This document shows positions 1-11,101 of a stretch of DNA of 64,000 bases, one piece after another. Position numbers and translations under genes: made by a program. This stretch comes from Beroe forskalii. Taxonomy: Eukaryota > Ctenophora > Nuda > Beroida > Beroidae. The stretch spans positions 124,001-188,000 of the forward strand of contig WFMF01000017.1 of the NCBI GenBank assembly GCA_011033025.1, in the 5' to 3' direction. The notes beneath the pieces are model-generated. The model ran no database searches, was not told the DNA's origin, and saw nothing but the letters and a program-made list of their open reading frames with translations. Position 1 is the stretch's first letter, and the number at the start of each line of letters is the position of its first letter.

Positions 1-733
1 TGAAAACATTCTTGGAATGACAAAATATTAACTCTGAATATTTGTGACAAATTTTAGATTTTGCGCAAACAACAGGTGATAGGGAATGTGGGAATTAGAT
101 CGGTTTTGTCTGATGAGTTGATGACGTCACACCGCCTATGTTTTGCGCGCGACTATTACAAACTTACAAATCACTTGAACATTTACATAGAATACTTCGT
201 TGTGTGATTGAAATAAATATTATATGGGATTATGCATGTGTTATTATTAAAACATGTCGTTCCTGTGATAGGTATGCGTTACTAAATTTGGCATAAAATT
301 TCAACAAACATATATTATTATGATCATGCTAAACTTGACTGTTTGATGTCCAAAATAGAATGCATCTTCGAATATTATTCAGTAATATTCACCATGACCA
401 TTTGTCCATTCCAAATCATGAAAATGCGTTACTTCAACCCTGCTACCATTTGATGGCAGCTATTTATATACTGTGACAAGGTACAATCATGACGCAAATA
501 CACCCTGTTACCCAGGCAACCTGTTATATTTGTAAGTTTTGTTATGTAGGTTTTGTAAGTATTACAGTGTTTCTAATTTACTGTGAGACTTTTTGTAAGT
601 TTCTTATATAAAGTTATTTCTTTAATAGTTTAATATCAAGTACAATATACATCAGCAGAAAACTTTAAACATGATTCTAGTGGGTGGAAATAAATAATAT
701 CTTATAGTCTTATGAAATCTTATCACCGCTGGA
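1..733. other. Intergenic AT-rich DNA, no gene seen
   Basis: I see no open frame of useful length and no RNA gene here. It lies downstream of the minus-strand GPCR and should hold its 3' untranslated region. I found no convincing minus-strand AATAAA close to the stop. Confidence 0.5.
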
Positions 734-1726
734 CTATTCTGTCGCTAATTTATCCTCATCCACATTTGACACATTTGACACCCTATTGGAAGATGTAGCA
801 GCTTCATTCACGATTTGATCTATTTCCGTTCTGATAGTTTTGGCGGGAGGGGTTTGGTGTTTTCTGTCGTTCCCTTCATGTAGGTTCTTACGACTAAATA
901 TGTAAATCAAAGGGTTCCAAATACTGCTAGTGTAGAAAAGTACTATCGTAAGCCAAATAGATTGTTGATAATTCAATGTCAGTCCAAAAATCAGAAAGGC
1001 CTGATTTGCTGTGTTGACGAGTAGCGTTGATCCGATGATCATGGAACTAAACTTCAGTGCCTTACTACTTCTCACTCCCTGTCGGAATAAGTTGATAACA
1101 ATCACTGCGTACATAGCTAGGATCAGGAAGAAGGGAATAGTGATGAAGAACAGTTGCAGACTATCGTACCGGTTAGTCAGCACGCAGCGGTGGTATTGTT
1201 TCTGGAATATCGCCGTGTTGTTGCCCTCCATGTAGGGCACGATTATAACAATAAGTTGCACTACGGCTGGGATCCACGAGAGGCCGATCAGGACCATAAC
1301 CGTTCTTCTGTGGAACCAGACTCGGTGTCGGATCGGTAGCACCAGTGCTACAAACCGGTCGATGGTCAGTGGAAGCATGACGGAGACTGGGACGATCCAG
1401 AAGGAGGACCCGACTACCGTATAAATGGAGCACCAGAGGCTGGTGTCTCCTGTTTTGGAATTGTACCCTAGAAATATCGGATCTATCATCCCCAGCCCTC
1501 GTAGTAGCGCCAGAACAGCCATAATCGTGTCCTCTGTCTCGACGTTTAGTAGGAAGAGTCTCTGGTTCGGGTTGATTGAGTGGGTCGTAAAGAGAAGGTA
1601 TAAAGCTCTGAAGGTTAGGAAGCAGCCTAGAATACCTACAATGGTAAGGATAGTGCCGTTGATGTAGGTGTCAAGGCAAGCTACTGCGGGAGCTGGACAG
1701 GGGAAATCCGTGATGTTGAATCCCAT
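734..1726 (-). CDS. Class A (rhodopsin-like) G-protein-coupled receptor, single exon
   Basis: Intact 330-residue frame and a seven-helix plasma-membrane receptor of class A. Helix 1 lies at about residues 25-47, preceded by N-glycosylation sites at N4 and N23. Cys99 before helix 3 and Cys181 in the second extracellular loop can form the class A disulphide. Helix 3 ends in DRF (123-125) in place of DRY, and helix 7 carries NPLIY (271-275), the NPxxY motif. A polar tail of about 50 residues follows, rich in Ser, Thr, Asp and Glu. The ATG at 1724-1726 opens a short extracellular N-terminus and gives a normal class A length. There are no introns, as in many invertebrate orphan receptors. The ligand cannot be told from sequence. 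A second GPCR lies in an intron of the kinase gene at 21-22.3 kb; the two look only distantly related. Confidence 0.88.
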   Translation of the reverse strand: MGFNITDFPCPAPAVACLDTYINGTILTIVGILGCFLTFRALYLLFTTHSINPNQRLFLLNVETEDTIMAVLALLRGLGMIDPIFLGYNSKTGDTSLWCSIYTVVGSSFWIVPVSVMLPLTIDRFVALVLPIRHRVWFHRRTVMVLIGLSWIPAVVQLIVIIVPYMEGNNTAIFQKQYHRCVLTNRYDSLQLFFITIPFFLILAMYAVIVINLFRQGVRSSKALKFSSMIIGSTLLVNTANQAFLIFGLTLNYQQSIWLTIVLFYTSSIWNPLIYIFSRKNLHEGNDRKHQTPPAKTIRTEIDQIVNEAATSSNRVSNVSNVDEDKLATE

Positions 1727-4416
1727 CTATCACTAAAATAGTCATTAAAACGTTAACTTAATAGTTCGATAACGTACGTCTTCAAAACGAATCAATTTGG
1801 ATTTGAAAGATGAATTAGAATTTCATTTTTTGTCTTGGACGAATTGGTTGAAATCCTCAATAAATATTTATTTAACTTCTACAATCAGCGTTAGGAGCAC
1901 GAATAATATTGATGATTCTTCGCTCTGATGGAATAAGCTGGGAGGCAAAAACTCAAATAAAAGTAGACTGTTTCAACAAGAAAGCAAGAATGAAACACGA
2001 ACAACTAAAACTTTTGTCCCTACGATAATTGTGCTTATTGTCAGTAAAACTATTCAACTAGAGGTTTCTTGGAAGCATACTCTAAAGACAGCAGACACAA
2101 TTGAAGGTTCAGGGAATATCAATAACTTGGCTTAATATGCGGTGCAAATAACGAGATGACGAGGGGAAAAAACGAAAATTAAAAACATAAAAGCATAACT
2201 AATGTACTGTATTGTACTGTATCATTAAAAACGTTTATACTTACAATCGTCAGGAGATAATATGATATATTCATTGATATAGAGCTATTTAAATGAGATA
2301 TTTGACCTACAAAAGTGTTCATATCAAAGCAGTTGTGAAGCAGTGATATGACCCGTGGCCCGTGGGTATAGCAAATTATAAAGACAAGCTCAATATATTA
2401 ACGGAGAAGAATCATGCTACATAACATATGACATCGATGGATCTGACTAGTGACCTCTGATTAGATGATGGCCAAAACTAATTTGAACTTGAATATCATA
2501 TTATAACTTTATAATTTGAATATAATAATTTATAGGACCAATCTAAAATAAGCTAAATAATGGAATAGCAGATCATGAGAAAAATCTCATAACATGGATT
2601 GTAGCTGTCATCGAAAGTTTGAAAATCGAGGGTTATCAAGGTTTTATAAAGCAATAGAAGTTATAATAGTTTGGAAGATTAATAAGCAATTAGGTTATAC
2701 CAGAGGCTTCTTGGCCTCCTTACTTCCTTGACTAGTTATAATTGGGGACAGTTAATACCGGAGCACTTGAAGGCAATTATTTGTTACTATCTAGAGGTTC
2801 CAATTCTTCAAAGCTACATTATACATATTCTATAAAGAAACAACCAGGCAAGTACATTATATCAAGCTCTTAATAATAAAGTAATGATTGGCCTTAAAAG
2901 TCAGACAAAGTTGCTTAATTATTTTGATGTTTTGTTCAATAATTTACAAAATGGGTAGTTTGTGTACACTATGAAAAACAATACAATATATCATTGTATT
3001 GCTGGGAAATTTAACAAGCAAACTTAGCGCGGGAGTCGGGAATAGCAGCTTTTCCGTCAAGGCTAAAAGCTATATAAGTCATAGAACTTTCGTAATCCTC
3101 AAATATTTAGATTGAACAAAAGAGTAATTATCAAAATAACTAACCCTGAATGAATTGATCAGAAGAGGCCCACAGAAGAGATTAAGTAAACGTAAAATGG
3201 TAATTAAACTTTCTTACAAGTGTGCTGAAGATTATTACAGTATACGCCTACGCACTTCGCATTTTATGCGACTGTACAGTGTACACTTCAATATTCTTAG
3301 ACTTGAGATAAAAATGCCAATCTCAACTCCGTTTATTATTCGAGCCTAGAATATAATAATCTCTACTTTTAAAGCAGACAACACCAAATCTGACCAAATG
3401 GAAGGATATAATATCATACTCTCCTCCTGTCAATAACTAGCACATGCTATTCGAAAGCTCCTGATTTTCAAACTTCCTCGTAGCATTTAACGCTTTAAAC
3501 TTGCTCCCTCCCCAGTCCTAGGGGACAACAACTAGCACATGCAATTCAAAAGCGGGTTACCACGGGTCGTCGGTGAAATGAAAATATTTGAGGTCTTTGT
3601 CTGCGGCGTAGTCTTTGTAAACTACGATGAAATGAAAAGATAAGATCAATCTCACCATTCTAACGCCTGATAATGACTGCCATTTCAACGATCCATTCTT
3701 ATCGCGTGTCATGGAACAAGTAACCGTTTACCATCTAGGTGCCATAGCAAAAGACTTTAGTTCTATTTACTTTTACTAAAAGTTGATATATAACTCATGA
3801 ACATCAAAAACTGCGACCAGGTAACAGTAAAATGCGAAACCATTTAAATGGCGTGGGGACGTGGGGTACTATAATATTCACACGAATCATATAAAAGGCA
3901 TTTGAGAGTAACGTCATTTTGATTGCTTAAGGTGGCAAATTGATGACGTTAGATTATTTAATTTTTCTGCACAGTAGATTGAAACTCACACCACTGATCC
4001 ATAGTGCCGCTTCTATGTTGCAAGATAAGTTGTTGATACAGAGAACTGATAGCCAGTGAAACGAAATTGCTTGGAACTTCGCATTTGTAAAGCGTTTCAG
4101 AATGGTGTGTTTTCAGAAAATTTTGGAAAAGGCAAGAAGCAGAATAGGATCGAATCTTTGAAGCGTTTCTTTATGTTGTAATATTATGAGTTTATAAAGG
4201 GCCAAGTGGCTGTTTGTTGCAGATATCATACCCTTGATATGTATCTGAGAATTGATAACACTGTCAGTTGAACAGAAAAGAATGTAATTTCCAAATTTGA
4301 CAGTGAACACAGCTTTTTTCAAAGATCATATCAATAAAACTATAGTGGGCCAACTGTGGCCTAAATAATTTTAACTCTTTAATGTCAATGCATGGTAAGT
4401 ATAAACTTGTACTCAC
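1727..4416. other. Intergenic DNA without a supported gene
   Basis: AT-rich sequence. Only short frames are present, none with family features. The upstream region of the minus-strand GPCR starts here. Later exons of a gene whose signal-peptide exon may lie at 4417-4471 (minus) could fall in 3600-4120, but I could not join them with confidence. Confidence 0.4.
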
Positions 4417-4471
4417 ATGTGGATTCAGTAATCTGAAAAACCAGAAACACAGCTGCCCAAATGTAGATCAT
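4417..4471 (-). CDS. Possible first coding exon: signal peptide
   Basis: On the minus strand an ATG at 4469-4471 starts MIYIWAAVFLVFQITEST, which has the shape of a secretory signal peptide: a short N-terminus, a hydrophobic core and a polar end. A consensus GTGAGT donor follows at 4411-4416. The exon is 55 nt and ends in phase 1. An AG directly before the ATG means it could also be an internal exon. A possible next exon lies near 3990-4090 (minus), but its acceptor is unclear. No product family can be named. Confidence 0.3.
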
Positions 4472-4545
4472 CCTAAAATATAATTCATGGTCAATATTGA
4501 GTGCAATGTGCTATAAAAATTTATCAGTCAAATGATTTGGATATA

Positions 4546-4574
4546 GTGATAGGTGACCAAACATCACCTATCAC
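4546..4574. repeat. Perfect 11-bp hairpin
   Basis: GTGATAGGTGA and its exact reverse complement are separated by 7 bases. It is a short inverted repeat in intergenic DNA and probably a remnant of a foldback element. Confidence 0.6.
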
Positions 4575-4738
4575 AGATTAGAGATGTGTACTACATGTCC
4601 ATTGTACAAGTGCAGCTGCTAGGTTAATAATGCAAAGAAATTTAGTTTCCCCAAGCAATTTACAGTGAAGCAGTTATTGAGTGATAATTCATCACTGACA
4701 TCAGGAAGGAACTTGCCAGTTGTCTTCTGATTATTAAA

Positions 4739-4980
4739 GTGCCCATAATGTTCATCGGTTGATCGAATGGAATTGGTCGATCGATCAACTTCATTTGATC
4801 GACTGAAGTGTTTTAAATGGAAAATCTTTGAGCTAGTAGGGAAACAACTAAAAAATAAATATTGCTCATTTAAACATGATTCAGGTCATTAGGGACCAGT
4901 AAAACTCATCATTCATTTCAATGGAGTTGATCGATCGACCAATTCCATTTGATCGACCAACGAACGTTACAGGTGCCTCA
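4739..4980. mobile_element. Foldback MITE-like element
   Basis: Two arms of about 55 bp (near 4740-4796 and 4917-4978) are reverse complements. Both hold a GATCGATC core and end in variants of GTGCC/GGCAC. The loop of about 120 bp has no open frame. The ends look like terminal inverted repeats of a non-autonomous DNA transposon. The target duplication is not clear. Confidence 0.55.
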
Positions 4981-5402
4981 TAAATAAAAGGAAAAGTTGT
5001 CTGTTGAGGGTTGACCCATCCTTCAATCACATAGGCTGAAATCTTCTGACCATGACAGTGATATAGAATTTAGAACAGTTTCTTTTGGTCTTGTGGCTCA
5101 GCTACTGGTGCACTTTCTGACATAATTGATAGCAAATGTCACTGAACATGTACAAAAATCCCTGTTGTACATGTTCACAGTTCAGCACAGTGTATTGCAA
5201 CAAAAATTATTGATATTATCTACAAAAATCATGTGACACTTGCCAAGCTTTACGACAAATAACCCAACAGAGTGATGTACCAAGCATATATGTCAGGCAT
5301 ATATGTCCTCCAATCCTGTGTGTTGGGGGCACTACAGGGGCTTTAGTAAGCCTTCCGTCAACTATCTTTCTATCTATCTAACCCAAAAGAGTGATGTAAC
5401 TG

Positions 5403-5554
5403 AGGTGTCGCCACCTCTGAGATCGGTGTCTGAAATTTCCACAAAACCACAATTTGTATGCGTGTGATACTGATTTAACAGTATATTCACCTTCGCATAC
5501 ATGGCGCTGACGGAAATTTCAGAAGAATTCTCATTTCTCGAGGTGGCGACACCT
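5403..5554. mobile_element. Small palindromic MITE with AGGTGTCGCCACCTC ends
   Basis: The terminal 15 bp at 5403-5417 is repeated in reverse complement at 5540-5554, and a second paired block (GAAATTTCC/GGAAATTTC) lies inside. A diverged relative of the right half, ending in GAGGTCGTGACACCTG, occurs at about 19225-19285 in an intron of the kinase gene, so this is a dispersed family. Confidence 0.6.
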
Positions 5555-5581
5555 GCCTACCAAGCCTGCCTAAAATTCTGT

Positions 5582-6395
5582 CAATTGCAATGTATGAAAG
5601 TGCTGGGCAGTTAACATATGAATTTAACTCCTGATACTCTTTGTGACAGATGTGACTGTAACCTCAAGCAAGGACACAGAAGCATCAGTCTATTGACAGG
5701 AATTGGTTGATTAGTCCACTTCAGTTGATTCACTGATGTTTGGCACTGAAAATTTTATTTTTATTTAGATGGTTTTACTTCTATTCCAACAGCTGTAACA
5801 GCCAATGACAGGAATCGAAGGATTCAAGTGTAATCAAGCCAGTGATGGTTAAGGAAGTGTAATCCATACTTTCGTTGCCCGAGACTTGGCTGCGTCGGGC
5901 AGCTCCTCATTTAACCCTCCTGTACAGTTTCCTGAGAGATTTCTCACCCTTAGCACAATAGGCACAGCCGGGAATCGAACCACCAACCTGCCAATTGCAA
6001 TGTATGAAAGTGCTGGGCAGTTAACATATGAATTTAACTCCTGATACTCTTTGTGACAGATGTGACTGTAACCTCAAGCAATTGCAAGGACACAGAAGCA
6101 TCCATCTATTGACAGGAATTGGTTGATTAGTCCACTTCAGTTGATTCACTGATGTTTGGCACAGAAAATTTTATTTTTATTTAGATGGTTTTACTTCTAT
6201 TCCAACAGCTGTAACAGCCAATGACAGGAATCGAAGGATTCAAGTGTAATCAAGCCAGTGACGGTTAAGGAAGTGTAATCCATACTTTCGTCGCCCGAGA
6301 CTTCGCACTGCGTCGGGCAACTCCTCATTTAACCCTCCTGTACAGTTCCCTGAGAGATTTCTCACCCTTAGCACAATAGGCACAGCCGCTATCTA
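5582..6395. repeat. Tandem duplication, about 410-bp unit
   Basis: The block starting CAATTGCAATGTATGAAAG near 5584 recurs 410 bases later (5992 onward) with few differences and ends in CACAATAGGCACAGCC. The copies are close enough to suggest a recent event. The second copy ends where the GC-rich block at 6395 begins. A diverged piece of the same repeat (CAGCTGTAA, then AATGACAGGAATCGAAG) lies at 15132-15184, so the unit is a dispersed repeat and not unique DNA. Confidence 0.75.
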
Positions 6396-6600
6396 TCTAT
6401 GCGTTAGATAGCGAGAACGACTATTGCCAGACGTTGACTGCCCATATTTTTTCAGTCGCGTCCCAACTCTGCGAGTCGGGGCGCGCACGCGCAGGGGGCC
6501 AGGCAACGCGCGCGGCGCTTCCATGTTCTGGGGAAGCTGAAGCGGGCGGGGCCGCGCAACGCAAACAGGGATATACGTGTTTAGCAATACTATTGTATAA
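6395..6600. repeat. GC-rich dispersed repeat, also seen at 38.4 kb
   Basis: CpG-rich block in AT-rich surroundings. It shares CAGACGTTG, GCGAGTCGGGGCGCGCA, GGGGGCCAGGCAACGC and a CAAACAGGGATATACGTG end with the block at 38391-38560, there partly in inverted order. It is probably a foldback element, or the 5' region of the LINE that follows. Confidence 0.55.
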
Positions 6601-6955
6601 CACGTTTATAACGTGTTTTGTGCTGCGCAAATCTTGGTTGTGTAGGTAAGTTCGAGCATAATTTTTAAAGCTTTTAGCTTAATGCATAAGTGTGCAATTT
6701 ATTATTTATTAATGCTCTTGTTAACAGGTTTTGTTTTTGGAAAGTCTTCTAGATTGATGCCTTGAAGAAAGATTTCTTTTTAAATCAAATAGATATAATT
6801 TTATTTATCAATATCTCATTAGTGGCTGGATGATCCAGTTAAAAGTGGAAGTCGAAGGTAGTTTTTTGAAAACATTATTCATGTGCTCATCATGATTGGA
6901 AATCTAGGATCTAGGGATCGTTTGATCGTTGTTGTTTTGCTTTAACTTGTCTGCT

Positions 6956-8029
6956 ATGTCAAGTCATCATAAAGATTCTGAAGAGTTGAATTCATGTCCC
7001 CCAACAGATACTGAGGAAAATGGGGTAGAAACAGACGACCCTGATAGAGACTGGACAGTTGTTAATAGTAATGACAGAAAAAGGAATAGGAGTGTCATAA
7101 CTTACTCTAGGAAAGCAGCTAACAGTGAGGTTGATAAATCACTCCCAATCTCAAGCCCTGATGCAAAGATACCCAAGAATTCTGAATCCAGCAAACCTGA
7201 TTGTCAATGTGTATGTGGAAAATTAGTGGATGATGTAGCCTCAGTACAATGTTCAAAGTGTGGCCTGAATTTTCATATTGACTGTGTCAACCTCACTGGA
7301 CTCTCCTCAGGACATATTAAACTGTTGTCAAACTGGTGGTGTTTTGAATGTATCAGCTTCAAGTTTTCTTCTGGTCATAAGGCAATCAGAAGAATAGTTA
7401 GGGATGAGCTCAATGCAGTACGTCAGGACATTGCCAGTGTCAAAGAGGAACTTGTTTTGGAAACAAAATCAGTCCATAGTGGAGTCAAGAAAGAGGTTAA
7501 GACTTATGCTGAGACTGTTAAGTCTAACCAAAAAGAGATTCTAGAAGTGTCTAGAAGCCCTGAACTTGTAAAGGACGTATGCAAGTCATTGAGCAGGGAA
7601 CAGTTAGAAAGGCAAAAGAAGATAAAGAATGTGGTGATATCAAATGTACCTGAAGCACCTCCCAATGTTCTAGGTGAGCAGAGAGCAGTACATGATGTCC
7701 AATATCTGTGTTCAGATAAGGTGAAAATGTCTCAGAGGGATATATCCACTTGTTTCAGAGCTGGAAGGGTCAGACAAGATGAGAATGGTGCTAACAAACC
7801 TAGACCTCTTGTTGTGGTCCTCAAGAGTGCTGAGACAGCCAAATTTTGGCATAATGATGGCAAAGGATATAAATGTGACCAACACTGGATAAATGAGGAT
7901 CTGTGTCATGCTGATAGAGAAGCTAAGTTTTTTGCCCGACAGGAGAGAAGAAAGCGAATGGAACAACGGGAGAAGTTGATCCAGCAGAGGAATCAAGTGA
8001 GCAGTCAAAAGGTGATGACCACACAATAA
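6956..8029 (+). CDS. LINE ORF1: PHD-finger nucleic-acid-binding protein
   Basis: Intact frame. An ATG at 6929 is also possible, but the ATG at 6956 gives a more usual polar N-terminus (MSSHHKDSEE). Numbered from 6929, a C4HC3 PHD-type zinc finger spans about residues 94-141: C94, C96, C108, C111, H116, C119, C138, C141. A charged, probably coiled segment follows (about 150-230), then a basic region with RNA-binding character and a Glu/Arg/Lys-rich end. ORF1 proteins of CR1-group LINEs bind element RNA, and PHD fingers are known in several of them. ORF2 overlaps the end in the -1 frame. Confidence 0.8.
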   Translation: MSSHHKDSEELNSCPPTDTEENGVETDDPDRDWTVVNSNDRKRNRSVITYSRKAANSEVDKSLPISSPDAKIPKNSESSKPDCQCVCGKLVDDVASVQCSKCGLNFHIDCVNLTGLSSGHIKLLSNWWCFECISFKFSSGHKAIRRIVRDELNAVRQDIASVKEELVLETKSVHSGVKKEVKTYAETVKSNQKEILEVSRSPELVKDVCKSLSREQLERQKKIKNVVISNVPEAPPNVLGEQRAVHDVQYLCSDKVKMSQRDISTCFRAGRVRQDENGANKPRPLVVVLKSAETAKFWHNDGKGYKCDQHWINEDLCHADREAKFFARQERRKRMEQREKLIQQRNQVSSQKVMTTQ

Positions 8030-11000
8030 AGAATGAACAACTCAAGATCTACTATACAAATGGTAATAATCTTTGTAGAAAAATTTCAGAGCTAAAACTA
8101 TTATCTGAGACACAAAAGCTCGATATTATCTGTGTGACTGAAACCTTTTTCAGTGAAGATCTTGAAGATGCTGAAATTATTATACCTGGTTTCAGATGCT
8201 TCGTTGGTAACAGAAACTTCAAACTTGACAGGACCAAAAATAGAAAGAAGTCTGTAAGTGAAGGTGGTGGATCTGTCATATATGTTCGTAATAGCATAGA
8301 AGTTATTGATGGAAGTCATGATACTGGGATAGATTCAGTCTCTGTTATCATTAGGACCAATATTGGAAAGTTACTTATTGCTTGCTTATATAGATCAGCT
8401 TCATTAAATGAGAAACAGAATGAGAAATTTCTTGAGTACTTTTCTTCCAAAGTGTCTTCTTCTACAGGTGACGATATTGAAAGATTGATTTTGGGAGACT
8501 TCAACTTCCCAGGCATCTCTTGGACCTCTGGGAATGTGGTTGGTCCTATAGAATCCAATAATAAGAGCTTTGTCTTACAACAAGATTTTTTGGAAATAGT
8601 TCATGATGCTGGATTTTCTTGGCTAATTACTGATGAAGTTACTCGTCGCAGGAAAGTTGGCAACATTGTCCAAGAATCAACAATTGATCAAGTTTTTTGT
8701 TCTGATGATTCCTTAATAAGTGAATTTAATGTTTCTCAGCCTCTCGGAAAAAGTGACCATGTTTCTATCATTGCTACAATGAACTTATCTCAACCCAAAG
8801 ACAAACACTGCTTTGATGTTGATGATGTTAAAAGGAAATGGACTAAAATTGACCCTGAGGAAATTCTTAAAATGTCTTTTGAGGTAGATTGGAATTCTAT
8901 TAAAAACTCAAGTTTTGCAACTGTAGATGAAATGTGGAATGAAATACATGGCAAGTTGATAAATATTACTGAGCAAGTGCCCCAGGTTGAGCCTGTCAGA
9001 ATAGATAGTATTGATAACTACAACATGCCATGGATTAATTCAGCCATGAAAAGAGCTCTTAAAGCTAAGCATAGGGCATGGAATTCTTTTGATGAAGTTC
9101 CCATTATGTCTAACTTAAATCTTGCACTATATGAAAGTCAAAAGTTTAATGATTTAGAAACTAAGGCAAAATTGAAGTATGAGAAGACCATAACAAATGA
9201 TTTAAAGCATAATTCTGAAGGCTTTTTACTCTTATCTTCGTAACCAGCGTAAAAGTTAAATCAATTGTTACAACCTTGAGGAAGGATGCACAACTTGGTT
9301 CCATGACAACAAATGACTTTGAGACAGCTGAGTGTTTTGCTGAAGCCTTTTCTTCAGTATTTGTGCATGAGCCTTTGGACCCCCTTCCTCAAAGTTGCTA
9401 TTCCAATGATGTAGAAATTAAGGATCATGAAATTATGATTGATGTTAGTGATGTTTATAAAGAATTGAAAAGCATAAATATCTATAAGAGTTTTGGTCCT
9501 GATAATATACACCCTAAGTTGTTAAAGTCCTTAGCTGATAACACTGATTTTGTTGCATGTTTGACAAAACTATACAATTTTTGTATTGAACAGAGAAAGA
9601 TGCCTCATATATGGAAAACTGCAAATGTAATAGCATTGCATAAAAAAAGATTCAAAGTTAGATCCATTGAACTACAGACCTGTGTCACTTACATGCATCT
9701 TATGTAAGATTTATGAAAAAATTCTGAGAAGAAATATTCTTAATATTGTTGAAGGAAAAATTAATATTAATCAGCATGGTTTTTTTTGAGGAAAATCATG
9801 TTTGTCTAATCTGCTTGAAACAATTGACTCTATTTTAGAAATGCTGGAATGTGGCTACCCTGTAGACATTTTTATTTTGATTTTGGAAGGCTTTTGATTC
9901 TGTCCTCATTACCGCCTCCTCACCAAGCTTGAGAACTATGGAGTGAATGGTCAATTACTTGAAATAGTAAGGGATTTTCTATCTGACAGATCAATGAGAA
10001 CTTGTGTTCGTGGCTGTTATTCAAATAGTAAACCTGTCCTTTCTGGGGTCCCTCAGGGTTCAGTCCTGGGACCTTTGCTTTTCTACTGTTCATTAATGAT
10101 CTGCCAGATGGAATTGTTAATGTTGTTAAGTTGTTTGCAGATGATTTGAAGTTGATAGCTAATGCCAGTGATAACAATTTAGTTAATGAAGACTTGCATT
10201 TATTAGAAAATTGGGAATCTACTTGGCTTCTAAGATTTAATCCTGAAAAGTGCCATGTTATGCATTTACCTTACAATAGAAATCCTCTTTTATCATTACT
10301 TCTTGGATGGGGTTTTATTAGATGAAGTAACAACTGAGAAAAGATTTAGGTTTACAAGTGAGTGAAGAATTAAGTTGGGACTCAAATATTAAGTCTTGCA
10401 TTAGAGATGCTAATAAGATTATTGGTTGGATTTCAAGAAATGTCATAAACAGGGATTATAGAATTCTTGCTCGCATTTATAAGGCAATAATAAGACCAAA
10501 ACTAGAGTATTGTGTTCAAATCTGGAGCCCCTCTGCTACTCACGGTAATTGGGGGACTATTTTAGAACTTGAATCCATACAGAGGCGTTTTACTAGGTTA
10601 GCTGACGATATTGGGCTCTTGCCTTATAGCAAGCGATTGGAGATGATGGGATTGACTACCCTCGGTGAAAGAAGAATTCGTGGTGACTTAATAGAAACGT
10701 TTAGAATGACAACAGGAAAGGTTTCTTATGGAAAAAATATTTTTAAGATGGGTCGATCAGGAGCAATATTTTAAGTAGGATCAAACCCACAGTGGGAAGT
10801 GCTATTTGTAAAATTAGACAATCATTTTGCCTGAAAGAATTAAAATGTACTGGAATAAGCTGCCACCTTATGTTAAATTGTCAGATAATGTTATAAGTTT
10901 TAAAATTAATTTAGATAGATTCAAAAATGATTCTTTTTCATTAGGAAGTTCTGATGACAATTTCTGGCATGTTTCGTCCTTGATTATAGATAAAATCGAA

Positions 11001-11101
11001 GGTAATCCTAACTACCTGCGCCATAAAGAGGATTTTAATAATTTTTTGCTTGATAACCCTTTTATAGCAAAACGAAAGGGCATAAATATTTACTCTCATT
11101 G
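8030..11101 (+). pseudogene. LINE ORF2: endonuclease and reverse transcriptase, frame-broken
   Basis: The endonuclease part is open from the ORF1 overlap to 9243 and shows TETFF, GDFNFPGISW and SDHVSI, the catalytic Asp/Asn/His blocks of AP endonucleases. Reverse transcriptase motifs follow: GPDNIHPKLLKSL near 9500, GVPQGSVLGPLLF near 10047-10085 and FADDLKL (the YADD box) near 10133. The tail QRRFTRLADDIGLLPYSKR near 10580 is typical of CR1 elements. Frame changes lie at about 9215-9260, 9640, 9780, 9890, 10085, 10320 and 10775, so the copy is dead. The reading frame enters from ORF1 with no clear ATG, as in families using reinitiation or frameshifting. Confidence 0.85.

Larger units (their letters stand above)
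6929..11101 (+). mobile_element. CR1-like non-LTR retrotransposon (LINE), damaged
   Basis: Plus-strand LINE with a PHD-finger ORF1 (to 8029) and an ORF2 with an apurinic endonuclease, a reverse transcriptase and a C-terminal region (to 11101). This layout fits the CR1 group of the Jockey superfamily. ORF1 is whole, but ORF2 is broken into about seven pieces, so this copy cannot move by itself. The 5' end is uncertain; the CpG-rich block at 6395-6600 may be part of its 5' UTR. The 3' tail may reach the ATTTATTT repeat near 11405-11427. It lies about 1 kb upstream of the kinase start codon. Confidence 0.85.

Noticed and set aside
1011-1667. Plus-strand and alternative-frame ORFs across the first GPCR
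   Set aside because: Shadows of the receptor coding strand.
6421-6649. Frames in the CpG-rich block
   Set aside because: GC-rich DNA with few stops on both strands, with no protein features.
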